A stretch of 64,000 nucleotides of DNA from Simmondsia chinensis (Eukaryota > Streptophyta > Magnoliopsida > Caryophyllales > Simmondsiaceae): positions 7,902,071 to 7,966,070 of the forward strand of contig JAGTTD010000024.1 in assembly GCA_018398585.1 (NCBI GenBank), read 5' to 3'. This document shows, piece after piece, positions 32,400-44,708 of this stretch. Each line of letters opens with the position of its first letter. The stretch's first letter is position 1. Under the pieces are notes generated by a model. The model had not been told where the DNA came from and did not search any database. It saw nothing but the letters and a program-made list of their open reading frames with translations. The position numbers were made by a program, and so were the translations under genes.

Positions 32400-33540
32400 T
32401 CTATGAGGCCTTATTATCCAATGCCTATTCCACCTGATATTCTATATGAAGAACAAAACCAATTTCCAATGAATTCATTCAATGGAGAAGTCGTCTATGA
32501 TTGGAACATAGAAGGCAAATCCGAATATGACTGCAAGTGCTTATGAAATATTCGACCCAAGCAATACAAACCAAACTGCATCAAGATTAATTATTACCAG
32601 TTTTACTGGACAACTCATGGATAAATATATTAAATTAACATGAAAGGGAATTAATACCCACCATGAAAGAAATCATTAGACCAGATGACGTCAATTTTCC
32701 TTACATAGATGAAGAAGTAAAAGATGTAGTAGAAACACTAGTCTGGTCAATATCAACATTTTTTGTCGGAAATCCAGATGAAGATAAAGAATTAGCAAGA
32801 TTATTTTCAACAAACCTAAGATGTCCATCATTACAAGATTTTAGATGGTACAAAGATATGTTTTTAATCAACGTTCTCAAAAGAGATGATACAAATCAAG
32901 TGTTTTGGAAAAAAAGATTTGTAACAGAACTTCCAAATTATTTGCTAACAGAGTAATATCAAAAATTCAGCAACACTGTGGAACCCTAACGATTCCATGG
33001 CATAATATAACCTATAGTCAATTATACTTTTATTAAAAAAGAAGCTTTACAACTATGTGAAGAACAAAAACTTCATAATAGTCTTAATAAATCTCAAGCA
33101 AGAAAATAATTAGGATCTTTTTGTGCTCAATATGGTATTCATGATTTCAAAGCCCTCTCAGGAAAACATAAAAAGCAATATTTCCCTCAAACCTCTAAAT
33201 ATTATAAATAATAAAAAAAATAAAATATAAATAACCATCGCCATCTTAATATTATAATGGGAAAAAGAAATATTCAAGGAAATCATTAAACCATATTCCC
33301 ATATGTTACAAGTGCAAAAAACTTGGATATTATCAAAAAGATTGTAAAATGAAACAAAAAATAAATGAAATTGAAAATGAAGGATTAAGAAATAGGTTAA
33401 TGAAACTATTATTAACAAAATCAAGCACATATAGTGAATACTATATATTTGACGTTCAAGAAAATACAGGTGATGAAGCTCATCATCCACCTCGACTCAA
33501 GAATTATGCCGATGTAAATTCAAGGCAATCAACGTATTAG
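32400..33540 (+). pseudogene. Pararetroviral capsid region with zinc knuckle
   Basis: The most intact piece is 32663-32956 (97 codons), which includes LRCPSLQDFRWYKDMFL and FWKKRFVTELP, typical of plant pararetroviral capsids of this group. After a broken stretch (KKEALQLCEEQKLH; LGSFCAQYGIHDF) comes a Cys-rich zinc knuckle near 33300-33345, with CKKLGYYQKDCK recognisable and the first Cys residue just before it. The tail (33349-33490) is Glu/Lys-rich. It would form the particle and bind RNA. Several stops. Confidence 0.7.
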
Positions 33541-34029
33541 CTAAAGTAAACAAAGAAAGCCCCACTGGATATAGTACAAAAAATTCAAGACCAAGATTTA
33601 AGAAGAGAATATCTTCTCAAATTAAAAAAATAATATTTAATAAACAAGAAATATCTAAACCAAAACAACCAATCTCCTTAGAACAGATATTTGAAAGATA
33701 CCTGCTCCAAACATAATCAAACAAATTTCAACTGGAGATCTTCAAAAAGAAATCCATGAATTGAAAGGAGAGATTAAACAATTACAAAATAATTTACAAA
33801 ATGAATTAATAGTGGTTCAATGCAAAAATATAAAATTAGAATCAAGGTTGTCATTTTTAGAATCAAAAGCAAGTTCTTCAAATGAAGAGCCAAATATAAC
33901 TCAAGTAGAAAGTATTCAAATCTCAGACGAACCAGTCTCAAATGATAAATTTCTTCAAATTATATAAAGAATAGAATACCAAAAATAGTATATCTATATA
34001 ACTCTTCATATCTCAAAAGATTTTTAAAA

Positions 34030-34400
34030 TTCAGACACAAACCCTTCTTGATTCAGGAGCAGATGTTAACTGTATTCAAGAAGGACTTATTTCATCAAAA
34101 TATTATGAAAAAACAATGGAAAGTCTTCATACAGCCAGTGGAGACAGAATAATATAAAGTATAAATTGTCAAACTCATATATATGCAACAATGGAATATG
34201 TTTTAGAGCTCCATTCTTCTTAGTCAAAGATCTTCAACAACAAATCATATTACGAACCCCATTTATAACTCAAATATACCCTTTTTACATTCACAAAAGG
34301 AGTTCATATGAAGATAATGGACACCCAAATAATATTCCATTTTATCAATCCAAATCTACAAAGAGATTTGAACCTCCTACAATCTACTTCATTATTTAAG
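34030..34400 (+). pseudogene. Pararetroviral aspartic protease
   Basis: The active site reads LLDSGADVNCIQEG near 34049-34090. It is preceded by a coiled-coil-like block (33761-33967, LKGEIKQLQNNLQNEL) that probably links capsid and protease. It continues in another frame with an ICNNGICFRAPFFL segment. Broken by stops. Confidence 0.68.
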
Positions 34401-34559
34401 CAAACAAATTTGATATATAATAAGAAAAACCACATTCAATATCTTTATAAGGAATTAGAATTTCAAAGAATTGAAAAATAACTATCTCAGCCTAGTATTC
34501 AAAACAAATTTAGTCAATTAAATAACAAAATAATTAATGAAGTATGCTCAGATGTACCC

Positions 34560-35935
34560 AATGCATTCTAGGAAAGAAAACAACATATTGTTCAACTCCC
34601 TTATGAAAAAGATTTCAATGAAAAAATATTCCTACAAAAGCAAGACCTATCCAAATGAACAAAGAATTATTAGATCATTAAAAAAATGAGATTCAAACAC
34701 TTTTAGATAAAAAATTAATAAGGTCATTAAAATCACCTTGGAGCTACTCAGCCTTTTATGTTAATAAACAAGCTGAAATAGAAAGAGGAGTTCCAAGACT
34801 AGTAATCAACTGCAAACCTTTGAATAAGGTCCTTCAATGGATTAGATATCCAATCCCAAACAAAAGAGACTTACTAAATAGACTTAATGATGCAAGTATA
34901 TTCTCAAATTTTGATTTAAAAAGTGGTTTTAGGCAAATCCAAATTCATGAAAAGGATCGGTACAAGACGGCATTTACAGTCCCATTCGGCCATTAAATGG
35001 AACGTAATGTTCTTTGGACTCAAAAATACCCTTTCAAAATTTCAAAATATTATGAACGACATTGTTACTCAATTCACAGATTTCATCATAGTTTATATTG
35101 ACGATATCTTAGTTTTTTCAAACGATATTAATCAACATTTCAAAGCATCTGAATATTCTTTTAAAAACTATCAAAAGAAATGGTTTAGTTTTATCAGACT
35201 TAAAAAATGAAGCTATTTCAAACAAAAGTTAGATTTATTGGTCATGACATATTTCAAGGAACAGTAAAACCAATTGCAAAAGCAATTGAATTTACGGACA
35301 AATTTCTCGACGAATTAAAAGATAAAACTACAAAGAACTTTGGGATGTTTAAGTTATATCTCCTATTTCTTCCCCAATCTTAGGCAAATATGTCAACCAT
35401 TGTACTAAAGATTACAAAAGAATCCCCCTCCTTGGTCAGAACAACATACAAAGATAGTTCAAACATTAAAATAAAAAGTCAAGAGTCTTCCATGTTTAGG
35501 CCTCCCAACTCCAAATGTGTATCCCATAGTAGAAATTGATACTTTAGACATAGGATATGGAGGAATACTCAAACAATGTTTAAAGTCAAACTAAGAACAA
35601 ATAGTTAGATTCCATTCAAGACTATGGCTTGGACTTTAAAAAAATTATTCAACCATAAAAAAGAAATTTTATCAATTGTTTTATGTATTTTGAAATTTCA
35701 AGACGATTTGTATAACAAAAATTTTCTTTTAAGGATCGACTGCAAATCTGTAAAAGAAATTTTACAAAAAGATGTAAAAAATTTAGTCTCAAAACAAATC
35801 TTTGCAAGATGGCAAGCAATTTTATCTGTTTTTAATTTTGAAATCGAGTTTATCAGAGGAGAAAACAATTTTGTTCCTGACTTCCTTTCAAGGGAGTTTC
35901 TTCAAGACACAAGTCACTTCAATCTCTTATTCTAG
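34560..35935 (+). pseudogene. Pararetroviral reverse transcriptase and RNase H
   Basis: Segments in order: IRSLKSPWSYSAFYVNK (about 34720), RLVINCKPLNKVLQWIRYPI, FSNFDLKSGFRQIQIHEKDR (34910-34960, first catalytic Asp), then the YIDDILVFSND box at 35095-35130, followed by connection-domain pieces to 35400. RNase H reads KKEILSIVLCILKFQDDLYN, LLRIDCKSVKEIL, then FARWQAILSVFNFEIEFIRG and NFVPDFLSREF at 35640-35910. The order and spacing match caulimovirid pol. At least four frame changes. Confidence 0.78.
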
Positions 35936-37142
35936 GAAAATGTCCAAACACAAAGGTAAATGGAAAGAAAAATTTCTATTATCAGAAGACTATGCAATAA
36001 CTTTTCAACCTCATTCCCAAACTCCTTCAATCAAGATCCTAACTCAAAATCCATATTCAATTTTAGCTGATGATTTTCCCTCAGCTTCTTACTCTGCAGC
36101 CGTTTCAAGAAATCCAAACCCTCTTTCCTTCCGACCTCCACAACCTTCTCAATCCCTTAACCAAAGACTCCAAAATACTTTACCTTCTCAAACACTCTAA
36201 TACTTTCCAAAACCTCAATTAAAACATATTTTCTTAACTAGACAAAGAGAACCTCTCCCAGTCACTGTCGTCCAAAATTTAGTAAATTCAACATTCCCAG
36301 AAAAATTTCAATATTCAAAGAACTCAAAAGTTTTATGAGTTTATACTCATTGATTCAGGATCAGCCCATATCAAACACAAAAAAGATGATAACCCTGGCA
36401 AATCCTATATTCAACCAGCAAAATTTTGGATGTTTGGCATCTTAAAGATTTTGAATATACTCCATTTACTTCACGATTATTTTCTTAACCCTTTCAACCA
36501 TCTGGTTTTACATACTGGGATTACAAAATGGCTTGGTTCTGAGCTTTTCTCTACCAATCATTGGACTATTCATGGTTTTTCCAATTTAAAAAGAAATCAA
36601 GAAGTTTTCCAGGTTGGTTTTATGAGTGGTGGCGATACTTCGGAAGCACCACTGATATCTATCCAGCAAATGCAAAAGCTGTATTCAATATTTATTCAAA
36701 ACCTTTAGAAGACAATCCTTTAGATACAATAAGAAGTTTTTATTCAAATTTTCAAATTTCTTGGATTCTATGCTGGTCTTTCAAAACTGCTTAATTTTTC
36801 AAACAACCATATCCTTTATCTCTCGTGATAGAATTCAAAATTAAATGGTGGGAAAAATATGTTTTTGAATGAGATTGTACCACCGATATTCTTACAAAGT
36901 TTTTCAAAGACCATAAAAATAAAGATATTCAAATTTTATCTCCTAGTCTCTCAACTACTCCATCCAGATCTCAAGCACATCCATTCAAGACAATGGTTTC
37001 AAACTTCTCAGCGAAATCCAAATCCAAAGTTTTAAAGGAATTGCTTACTCAATTACTTCAACAAATTCAAGGTTCCTCCTCAGAAGATGATGAAGGAGAA
37101 GAAGTAAATTCAAGCCAGAGTGATCCATTCAATCTTCTCTAA
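35936..37142 (+). pseudogene. Second ORF of the pararetrovirus, function unknown
   Basis: It begins MSKHKGKWKEKF at about 35940, in a different frame from RNase H, and is open to 36200. The similarity then seems to continue in shifting frames: WFFQFKKKSRSFPGWFYEWW at 36571, KPLEDNPLDTIRSFYSNFQI at 36700, and a Ser/Asp/Glu-rich end (SSSEDDEGEEVNSSQ) at about 37075-37130. Trp/Phe-rich motifs dominate. I know of no assigned function for this ORF. Confidence 0.6.
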
Positions 37143-37363
37143 AGACTTTTCTAAGAAAATGACAAAAGATCAATTATTCAACCGACAAGATACTGCAGCA
37201 GCACATAGACGGCATTGTAGCAGTATTGTTCAACGGACAATAATTCAAGAATCTTACTGTAGCAATAATTCAAAACTTTCACTGTTTAAAGGACAATTAT
37301 TGAAGGCCAGGTGTCCCAATTACTCAATTCAATTCAGAAGCCTTTTCAAGTCCGAGATTCCTC

Positions 37364-37375
37364 CTCTATTTAAGG
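37364..37375 (+). promoter_or_regulatory. TATA-like element of the pararetroviral promoter
   Basis: ctctatttaagg lies at the end of the second ORF region, where caulimovirids have the pregenomic RNA promoter. This is inference from position and a single box. Confidence 0.4.
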
Positions 37376-37479
37376 CGCTGTCCATCTAGCATTGAAGGTA
37401 GAGGCGATTTTGCAGGAAACTTGAGTGTTCACATAAAATCTCCTTTTGTAAGCAAATTTCATTGTATTCATGGTTAGTC

Positions 37480-39060
37480 CTTTTCTGCATGTTTGTTTCC
37501 ATCATTTCACGGCAACCACGCACTACATAAAAACAAATCAAAACAAACTTCTATGGTGACCGAAATGGGAAGGGCAATATATAAAGCAATACCATATATG
37601 AATGGTTTGAACTAGAAAAACTGCCCTTGAATCTGAATAAGTTAATGAATAGCTTTGACAAGGCTAGATCGTGAACACTCACTCGACCATACACCTGTTT
37701 TTTGGTAAGTTGAGAGTAGTTGCAAATGTGCGTTTGACAGCAAGGGTCTTGAAAATATTCTAAAAATGAACGGATCGATCTTGAAGGATATTCTCAAAAG
37801 AGTTTTGTGGCCATACTCAAGAGAATGACCTAGTGTATGGAAGACAAAGTTGAGAAAAGCATGAGTGATTTCTCAGAAAGGTAACATGCCAAAACTAAAC
37901 ATACCTTGGTAGGCTAGCACAAAAGCATGCCATCTTGAGAGGTGTGGTTAACAACGTAGGTGCTTTTATGAATAAGAGAATGCACAAAGAGACTGACAAG
38001 CTCTTGGTTGAGATGAACACGGCAATTTCTTCTATTGTGAGAATCACAGACAGGGACATTGTGATGGTGCTAGGGTGGAACCCATCCTATTCGAGGCCCA
38101 CAATCGGTTTGTGGGAGTAGTAAGGAAAGATGTAAAACAACTAATGATAAGCTTGCTTGCTGTCAAACACGAGCCACCAAGTGGTTACCCCTATCCAACA
38201 TCTGTGAGGATTCAGGGCCCAACTGGCATCCAAATTATGGCCTATGACAACCCTGAGAACTAGGACCACTTACCAACCAACAAAGTCAGAGTGTGGGGTT
38301 TAGCTCTAGCTTGAGGGCAAATGTCCATACGCATCAACACCATGATCCCTTGGGGCAAGGCAAGTGTCCAGCTTCAGGAACATGAACCTTGAATCAAGAA
38401 TTGAACCAATCTTTGAAACTAGGGGCAAGGGTAGGCTTCTCTTTCAAGGAATCCAAATCTCACTTCCAAGCTCAAGCCGGTCTATAAGACTAGGTGGTAG
38501 GGAAGTGCTAATCAACCTCAGCGGTTGAAATTTGGTCTTGACGAAGCATGAAACTATAATCCAGCCTCGAACCATGGTGTGTAATCTCAGGGAACAAACC
38601 ATATTCAGACCACTTTGGGTTCCCATGTCTTACCTATGAACGAAATGGGAAAGCTGAGTACTAACTTGACCTTGAATGGGACCCAAACCTACTAGTAAGT
38701 TCACTTAGGTTCACCTTGCCTTTGGAGGACGAATCCCATGTCCCAACTCGGTAATCACGGGAGCTGAAGGGTATCCTATGGACCTTGTAAGGAACTGTTT
38801 ACCCTATGGAGGACAACTGCTAATAGCTCACAAGGCGATCAACCCTCCTCTTCAGGATGAATTGGCCATTATCATCGAACAAGTGTGCAGCTTAGGCTTA
38901 TAACGAGTTAATAGTCCTATTTATAACAAGCCTTGTCCTGATTAGGTGGCCTAGTATTGTTCCTTTCCTTGACGATATAAGGTGTTTGAGTTTAACCTTT
39001 TATCAAGAGAGGGAAACATGTTTGTTGTCAAGCACCGGGTGAGATTTAATTGCTAGTGTA
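37480..39060 (+). mobile_element. Tat-type Ty3/gypsy fragment (leader, first ORF, start of gag)
   Basis: From ggtgaccgaaatggg (about 37556) it is homologous to the leader and first ORF of the Tat-type copies. GVVNNVGAFMNKRMHKETDK (37945) aligns with the coiled-coil segment at 9171-9731 and 40872-41080. The right end (38880-39050, SREGNMFVVKHRVRFNC) is the same gag segment as 42000-42130. Both outer parts are missing and many stops are present. The pararetrovirus lies directly left of its leader. Confidence 0.65.
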
Positions 39061-39084
39061 GGTGTTTGTTCCTTTTTTTTTTTT

Positions 39085-39184
39085 GCTTTCAGTGTGAGTG
39101 GTTGTCATAAATACAAAATCAAACAAACATGCAAAAAGGGGCTCGCCTCCACTTAGGAGCAAATTTAAATTTTGAACCACACTT
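39085..39184 (-). repeat. Inverted copy of the Tat leader abutting the LTR end
   Basis: The plus strand ataaatacaaaatcaaacaa, ggggctcgcc, aggagcaa and gaaccacac is the reverse complement of the leader at about 40390-40500. It stops within a few bases of the LTR's TG end at 39185, so leader and LTR are head to head here. Confidence 0.65.
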
Positions 39185-40150
39185 TGTTTACACCCCAAAC
39201 TCGAGGGAGTTGGGACGACACCGTTTTGGAGCAAAGTGTCATGCGCTTATAAGGTGAGACCATCCTTGAGAGATATGAGGCCTTTAGGGCATTAGCCACT
39301 CGAGGTGGTTGAAGGGGTAAAAGAAGCTCGAGCTCAAGGGGCTTCCAAGAAAGATGTAAGAAAAGTGGTTCTGAAGCTCGAAGTAGTTACTTGGAGTGCA
39401 ATTTTAGATACGTGAGTCTCGTGCCTATCCAACAGAATGTGGGGCATCTAAAAGAAACTCCAACAAGAAATGCAAACATGGGGCTTCCAGAAAGATGCTT
39501 AAGCACACCAATTCAGGGCACGTTCAATGCCCATTCAGTGCGCCAAAGGAGCTTTGGGGGAACGAGGGAAGAAAATGCTGGGGAATTAGGATGCAGTAGT
39601 TATTTTTATTTTCTATAAATAAGAGACACTATTGTGGTTGTAAAATGTTTAGCACCACTCATACAAACTTCTTCAAGTTTCTTTACATCACACTTGTACT
39701 TTTTACCCAGGAGTAGCGTAACTTAGCGTAACGTAGATCTTTGATGTACTTGCTTTCTTTAGAATAATAAAGTACTTCGGATTTCGAGCAGGAACTCCTT
39801 GTTTTAATATGTTCCCATAATCGACGAGTTGAGAATTGAGGAGTTAGTTTAAGGCTTTAAAGGACAAGGCTTGACCTTAATTACATTAGTCTTAACATTA
39901 GTGTTACTGCTTAATAAGTCATATGAACTTAGGTTTACGATATTGTTTAAGGGCTTTGACAACCAAGGTTTGACCTTGATGGCGTTGGTCCTCATCCAGT
40001 AACCTAGATATGGTTTACTCCATCTTAATGTTGTTAGACTCTAACTCATTTGAGTTATTACAAGTCAAGGATGCCAGGTCTAAAAATCTTATTGACTAGG
40101 GCTTGTAAGTGGACTGCTGAGCTCTTGAGTTTTTCTCCATCCCAATTCTT
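39185..40150 (+). repeat. 5' LTR of the Tat-type element
   Basis: It begins TGTTTACACCCC. A TATA box, tctataaataag, lies at 39612-39623. It is homologous to 10140-11107 in reverse. The inner boundary is approximate. Confidence 0.6.
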
Positions 40151-40509
40151 GATTTTTAGGTGTACAAGGTAAGGTGTCTATGGGCCCTGCACCGTTACTA
40201 TAATTGACGCTTGAGTTAGGTTCATATCCTTTTACTTTCTTGTCAAACATATATACAAAAAATCCACCAAAAAATATAAAAGTCTTCTTAATTGGAGCAT
40301 AAGTAGAATCCACGTATTAATTGCAAACCGAAGCCAGATTCACCAAAAGCACCTTCCCTTTTCTTTGAAAAGGTGAGTGGTTGAGGTCAAAGATGTGCGG
40401 TCCAGAATTCAGGCTTGCTCTCTAGTCATGGCGAGTCCTATTTTGAGCATTTGTTTGATTTGTATTTATAGTGACCACATTCACACACTTAACAAACAAA
40501 AAGAGCAAA

Positions 40510-41085
40510 CATGCCTTTTAGCGACCATAGTGGGAGGCTTAACATAAGACTTAACTGTCTTCAACCCTATTGTGGATTATTAGAATATAATTTCAGAACA
40601 TTCACCAATGGTCTAGACAAGGAGATCGAGTGCTCTTGAACCTAAGGAACCCGAAGGCATAGCCTTAATTGGGTCCTCACTTGAGCACCCACTAGAACAA
40701 AGTCTTATATCCTGAGGGGATGAGGCAAGACACAACTGTGGTAATGAAAGCAGAACTGATGAAGACATCTTAGAAGACGAGCATATTGGGCTTGATGACT
40801 ATTCTCGCAAGAGGCTCATGGCCATGCTTAAATGTCGCAGTGAACTCGTTGATTAGAGGATTGAGCAAGCCATGAAAGAGGTCTATGAAAAACAACGCGC
40901 TGAAAAAAAGCATACACTAGCGGCTCAACTTGAAAATTATACTATAATGAGGGCTATCATCAATGACACTGGGACCACAATGAATGAAAGACTTCATAGA
41001 GAAACCAACAGAGTCTTGGTTGAGATGAACTCAACCCTGTCTTCTACTGCTACCCTTAAGGCTAAGGATGTGGCAAGGTAGATAG
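40510..41085 (+). pseudogene. First ORF of the Tat-type element
   Basis: It corresponds to the 187-codon ORF at 9171-9731. The start region near 40510 is degenerate and stops occur before 40860. The segment 40872-41080 is open and contains TMNERLHRETNRVLVEMNST and KAKDVAR. It is a predicted coiled coil with no enzymatic motif and lies upstream of gag. Confidence 0.6.
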
Positions 41086-41435
41086 TAGTTAAAGTCGAGC
41101 CTATCTTAGGCAAGAAAGCTAAGACTCATAATGGCTTAGTCTAAGCCGTTAGAGAGAATATTAGGCAACTCAGGCCTATTCTTTCTTCTTCAATCCCAAC
41201 TGGGTATTCTCGTGACATTCCTTCGAGCGCATGAATGCCAGTTACTCAAGTTGACAACATAGTCCTTGAAGGAACGAGAAACCCAACTATGGTTAACCCA
41301 GGTGTTGTTCACTTGGATTCTAGCTGTAGAGATGATAATGCGTCCTTTGGGGTTATAGGCTCTTTGAACCAGGGATACGCTCTGGCTTCGTGGAATCTCA
41401 ATGCTGACATTCAAGCCACGCTTGTTCTTGAGTTT

Positions 41436-41468
41436 GGGGGGGGTGGGGGGGGGGGGGGGGGGGGGGGG
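41436..41468 (+). repeat. G homopolymer (8 G, T, 24 G)
   Basis: The run interrupts the sequence between the first ORF and gag. It could be a G-quadruplex-forming tract or an assembly or sequencing artefact. Confidence 0.85.
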
Positions 41469-41949
41469 TGGCGTAGCCGTTCATGCCCTCCTTATGCTGG
41501 AGAGGTTACCTTGAGACCTAGCCATAGAGGTGTGCAAGGACAAGTTCCTAATCCTGGGGACCGAGCCCTTCCTCCCATACCTCTTTCCACATATGAGATT
41601 AGGGGGCAAGTTAACTTCCTTTGTCCTTAAGATCTGACCTTGAGGGAGGATCAAGCAAGAATGGCACAGCAGCCTAATAGTGTAGGTGTGCCCTTAGGCA
41701 TGCCACATAATTAAGGATTTGTTGGAACATATTCGTGGCCAACCAAACAAATGGCCAAAATGATCAAGGGAGTTACTATCCAATGTTTGTATGGCAACAA
41801 CCGTTCCCACATCTGATTGTAGTGGGAGCTTAGGGGTATCCTGCTGATCCACTTCTAGATCCTCCTCCACTTGGGGCGCAATGGCAGGCGCATAACCATG
41901 TGCCAAACTTACCCCTCCCTGACCAATTGACCACCCTTATCAAGGATAT

Positions 41950-42935
41950 GTGTGGGCCAGGCCTTAGAATGGTCAATCGACCCTTGTATAGTAAACCATA
42001 CCCTGACTACATTGACAAGGATTACCCTTTTTCTCAGAGATACAAAATCCAAGAATTTACCCTTTTCTCATGAAAAGGAAGCATGTCTGCTCTCAAGCGT
42101 TTGGCAAGGTTCAGCTGCCAGTGCAGGGAAGCAGCTAACAACCCATATCTCTAATAGGGACTACCTTCCAATGGTACATTAAATTACCACCTAATTCAAT
42201 TTATGATTAGGATGACATGGCCAGGAAATTCCAAGCCTAGTTCCTAAGGATGGAACTAGGAACCTCTATGTCAGACTTGGCTCGAACGAGACAAAAGCCA
42301 AGTGAATCCGTAAAGAATTACATTAATCGGTTCAAAAGAGCCAGATTGAAATGCACAGCGGCTCTCCTTGAGGTTGAATATGCCAAGCGAGCTTTAATGA
42401 CTTCGATATTGAATTCAGAAAAAATTCGAAGGCGCAAACTTCACAACTCTCATTTAGCTGGCAGAATGTGCTACTAGGTATGAGGTTGTTTTGAAAGGAA
42501 GAAACCCTTAAGAAAAATAGCGTGTATTAAATGTACATACATGATTTGATTGACAAGGAAGAAGTTCCTCCATATGAAATTGACATTGTTGAGTACATCA
42601 AAGGGACTCCCATGGTTTGTAGTCCTTTGGTCAAGAACGATACCAAAGCCAGGATTGAGGAGGTACTCATTTGACCTCTGAAGAGCCAATATTATGTTTG
42701 ATTGGCTTGAGGCAAATAGTAAGCTCAAGATTAGGGGAAGACATAGAAAACCTGACTCCAATACACTAAAGGGGAAGGTGTACTATAAATGGGATGATTC
42801 GTTTACTCACTCAACGAAGAACTGCGTAATCTTTGGAAACGTGGTTGAAGATGCCATTGAGGCAAGGGAATTAATCTTCCCTAGACAAGGAAAAATGGGC
42901 ATTGACAAAGACCCGTTTCCTAGTCCTCTTTAAGT
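41950..42935 (+). pseudogene. gag of the Tat-type element
   Basis: Capsid pieces are YKIQEFTLFS (about 42040), then MSDLARTRQKPSESVKNYIN and RFKRARLKC at 42260-42350. The C-terminal part at 42694-42933 reads YYKWDDSFTHSTKNC and VVEDAIEARELIFP, the gag end typical of Tat elements. Stops at 42182 and around 42480-42690. Its role is capsid formation and RNA packaging. Confidence 0.78.
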
Positions 42936-44130
42936 TTATGTTATTGATACCCTTGCTTAGAATGGTCGAGGCATTATTCAAACTAATCATTTTCCCCTTT
43001 TAGGAGAACGATGGTCTTGAATGATACTCAGAAGGAAAGGTTGCCAACAACCTATTCCATAGGTTGGTGGTCAAGGGAATATTAAGGTTCCCATCATTTG
43101 AGCGTGTGTTGGATGATGGGATATGTTGCTGGCACATCACTGAGCTTCATCCCACAAACAAATGTTCAGTATTCAAGAACCTATTGATTAAACTCCACAA
43201 CAAGTCAGCCATTTCACTATTAGTCACTGAGAATTAGCTATGTAACAAACCGAGAGAGGATATCCTGTGACCATGAAAGGGTATCCCACAAAGTATACTA
43301 ATATTGTTAAGGGAAAATACAAGGAGAAATGAGGAAACTCAAGCTCCTTCCTTAATATATTTCCCTTGCGGATCCACTATTAGAGTTCAAGATGCCAATT
43401 GAGAGGTCCCGTATGTATGAACAAACTGAAGACTCTGCTTCGAAGGATCAAATAATCATGAGAACCAGGCACCCCGAAAAGGAATCCAAAATATTAACTG
43501 ACTGATGTGGGCACCTATCAGGGACCACAACAGTCACGATAACAACCTTTAGTGGTTTGTTTGGGTAATGTTTAGAGGAGAAACTAGCTTGAGCAAGAAG
43601 AAGCTGGTCCTTCTAACCGTACACGAACTCAAAAAAGGAGGTTGCTTCAAAAGAAAGCAGCACAACATAGAGCTTTACTTGATACTTGCTTGCCCAAGCA
43701 ACCTGATTAAGAGAATAGAGTCTGTGGCAATAAGTGCACTAACTCCATGGGTTTCAAGGATCCAGAATGTGAGTCAAGACCTTTAGCCGCCAATGCTAAA
43801 GGTGAGCCATGTAAGAAGCTCGAGAGATGGGCCAGTTTCTCATCTTCTAAAAGAAAGAATCTTGGTGAGACCAGCTTGTCAAGAATTCACAGGCTTGAAG
43901 GACATCTGATGACGAGGAGGAATACAGCCCCCTTAGTATCAACTTAGTGGAGCCTCTTGACCGTGTTTATCTAATATGGTGTTATCTAGAGAATGATTTC
44001 CACAAAGAAGACTTCCCCAAACCAATGGAAGATTCGAAGACCCCAGATGTTGAACCAAAAGATCAACCTTAGGATCAGGACATGCTAATTGGTGGCAGTC
44101 CTAAAAAGAAACAAGCCAAGGGATCAAAAT
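42936..44130 (+). other. Degenerate region between gag and protease
   Basis: Fragments such as GRGIIQTNHFPLL and later Pro/Glu/Lys-rich stretches suggest the usual gag-protease linker of Tat elements. Frames change every 100-200 bases and I cannot assign domains. Confidence 0.45.
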
Positions 44131-44139
44131 ACATTTTGG

Positions 44140-44640
44140 ATCACTCCTTGAACAAGTTGATGTTAGAACTACCTTGCTTCTTCGCTTGGAGCTCATGGAA
44201 ATTGGCACATTGGAGGTCCTTGAAGGAGATGTAATAGCATCAGACGAAGATTCCCAAGTGGAACTCGTGCCTAAAGTAGGAGCTCCTAGAGGTTATTCTG
44301 ATCCTTTGTCTTTTAAATTTAAAACCCCAACATCCAAGTCAACTAATGGCCTTCCTGGCATAATGATGATGATGTTTGATGAGCCTACTACTGCCAACAA
44401 ACACATTAAGCCTTTATACATCAAAGCCAAATTCGATGGCATCTTGGTGACTAGAGTCTTGGTGGATAATGGTGCAACCATTAATGTCTTGCCTTCATAT
44501 ATGTTTGGGGTCATTCGTAAATCTTGAGATGACTTGATAATTCTAAATGGGGCAATCTGTGGCTTTTCAGGGTCCACCACTAAGTCTGAAGGGGTCATTC
44601 CGATTGAGTTAAGCCTTCTTTGTAATGGATACTACCTCAA
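44140..44640 (+). pseudogene. Aspartic protease of the Tat-type element
   Basis: ATG 44174 opens a 117-codon frame ending IKAKFDGILVTRVLVDNGAT, INVLPSYMF. The active site is D-N-G-A instead of D-S/G-G-A, a change at the second position. It is followed by a frameshifted tail (GFSGSTTKSEGVIPIEL). Confidence 0.78.
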
Positions 44641-44708
44641 GCTATAATGCCTTGCTTGTGAGAGATTGGCTACATGCCAACTACTGTATCTCTTCTTCAC
44701 TTCACTAG

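Larger units (their letters stand above)
32390..37470 (+). mobile_element. Endogenous pararetrovirus (florendovirus-like Caulimoviridae), degraded
   Basis: The plus strand shows, in order, a capsid-like region with a zinc knuckle, an aspartic protease, reverse transcriptase, RNase H, then a second ORF region and a promoter-like AT-rich end. There are no LTRs and no integrase, which distinguishes it from Ty3/gypsy. The downstream second ORF is a feature of florendoviruses among plant caulimovirids; petuvirus-like is the alternative. A movement-protein region is not visible at the left, where the provirus meets the microsatellite. Stops and frameshifts are frequent, so this is a dead fossil. 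Confidence 0.75.

Noticed and set aside
37120..37389. 89-codon ORF after the second pararetroviral ORF
   Set aside because: It overlaps the promoter-like and leader region, is in a different frame from the viral ORFs and shows no similarity to them.
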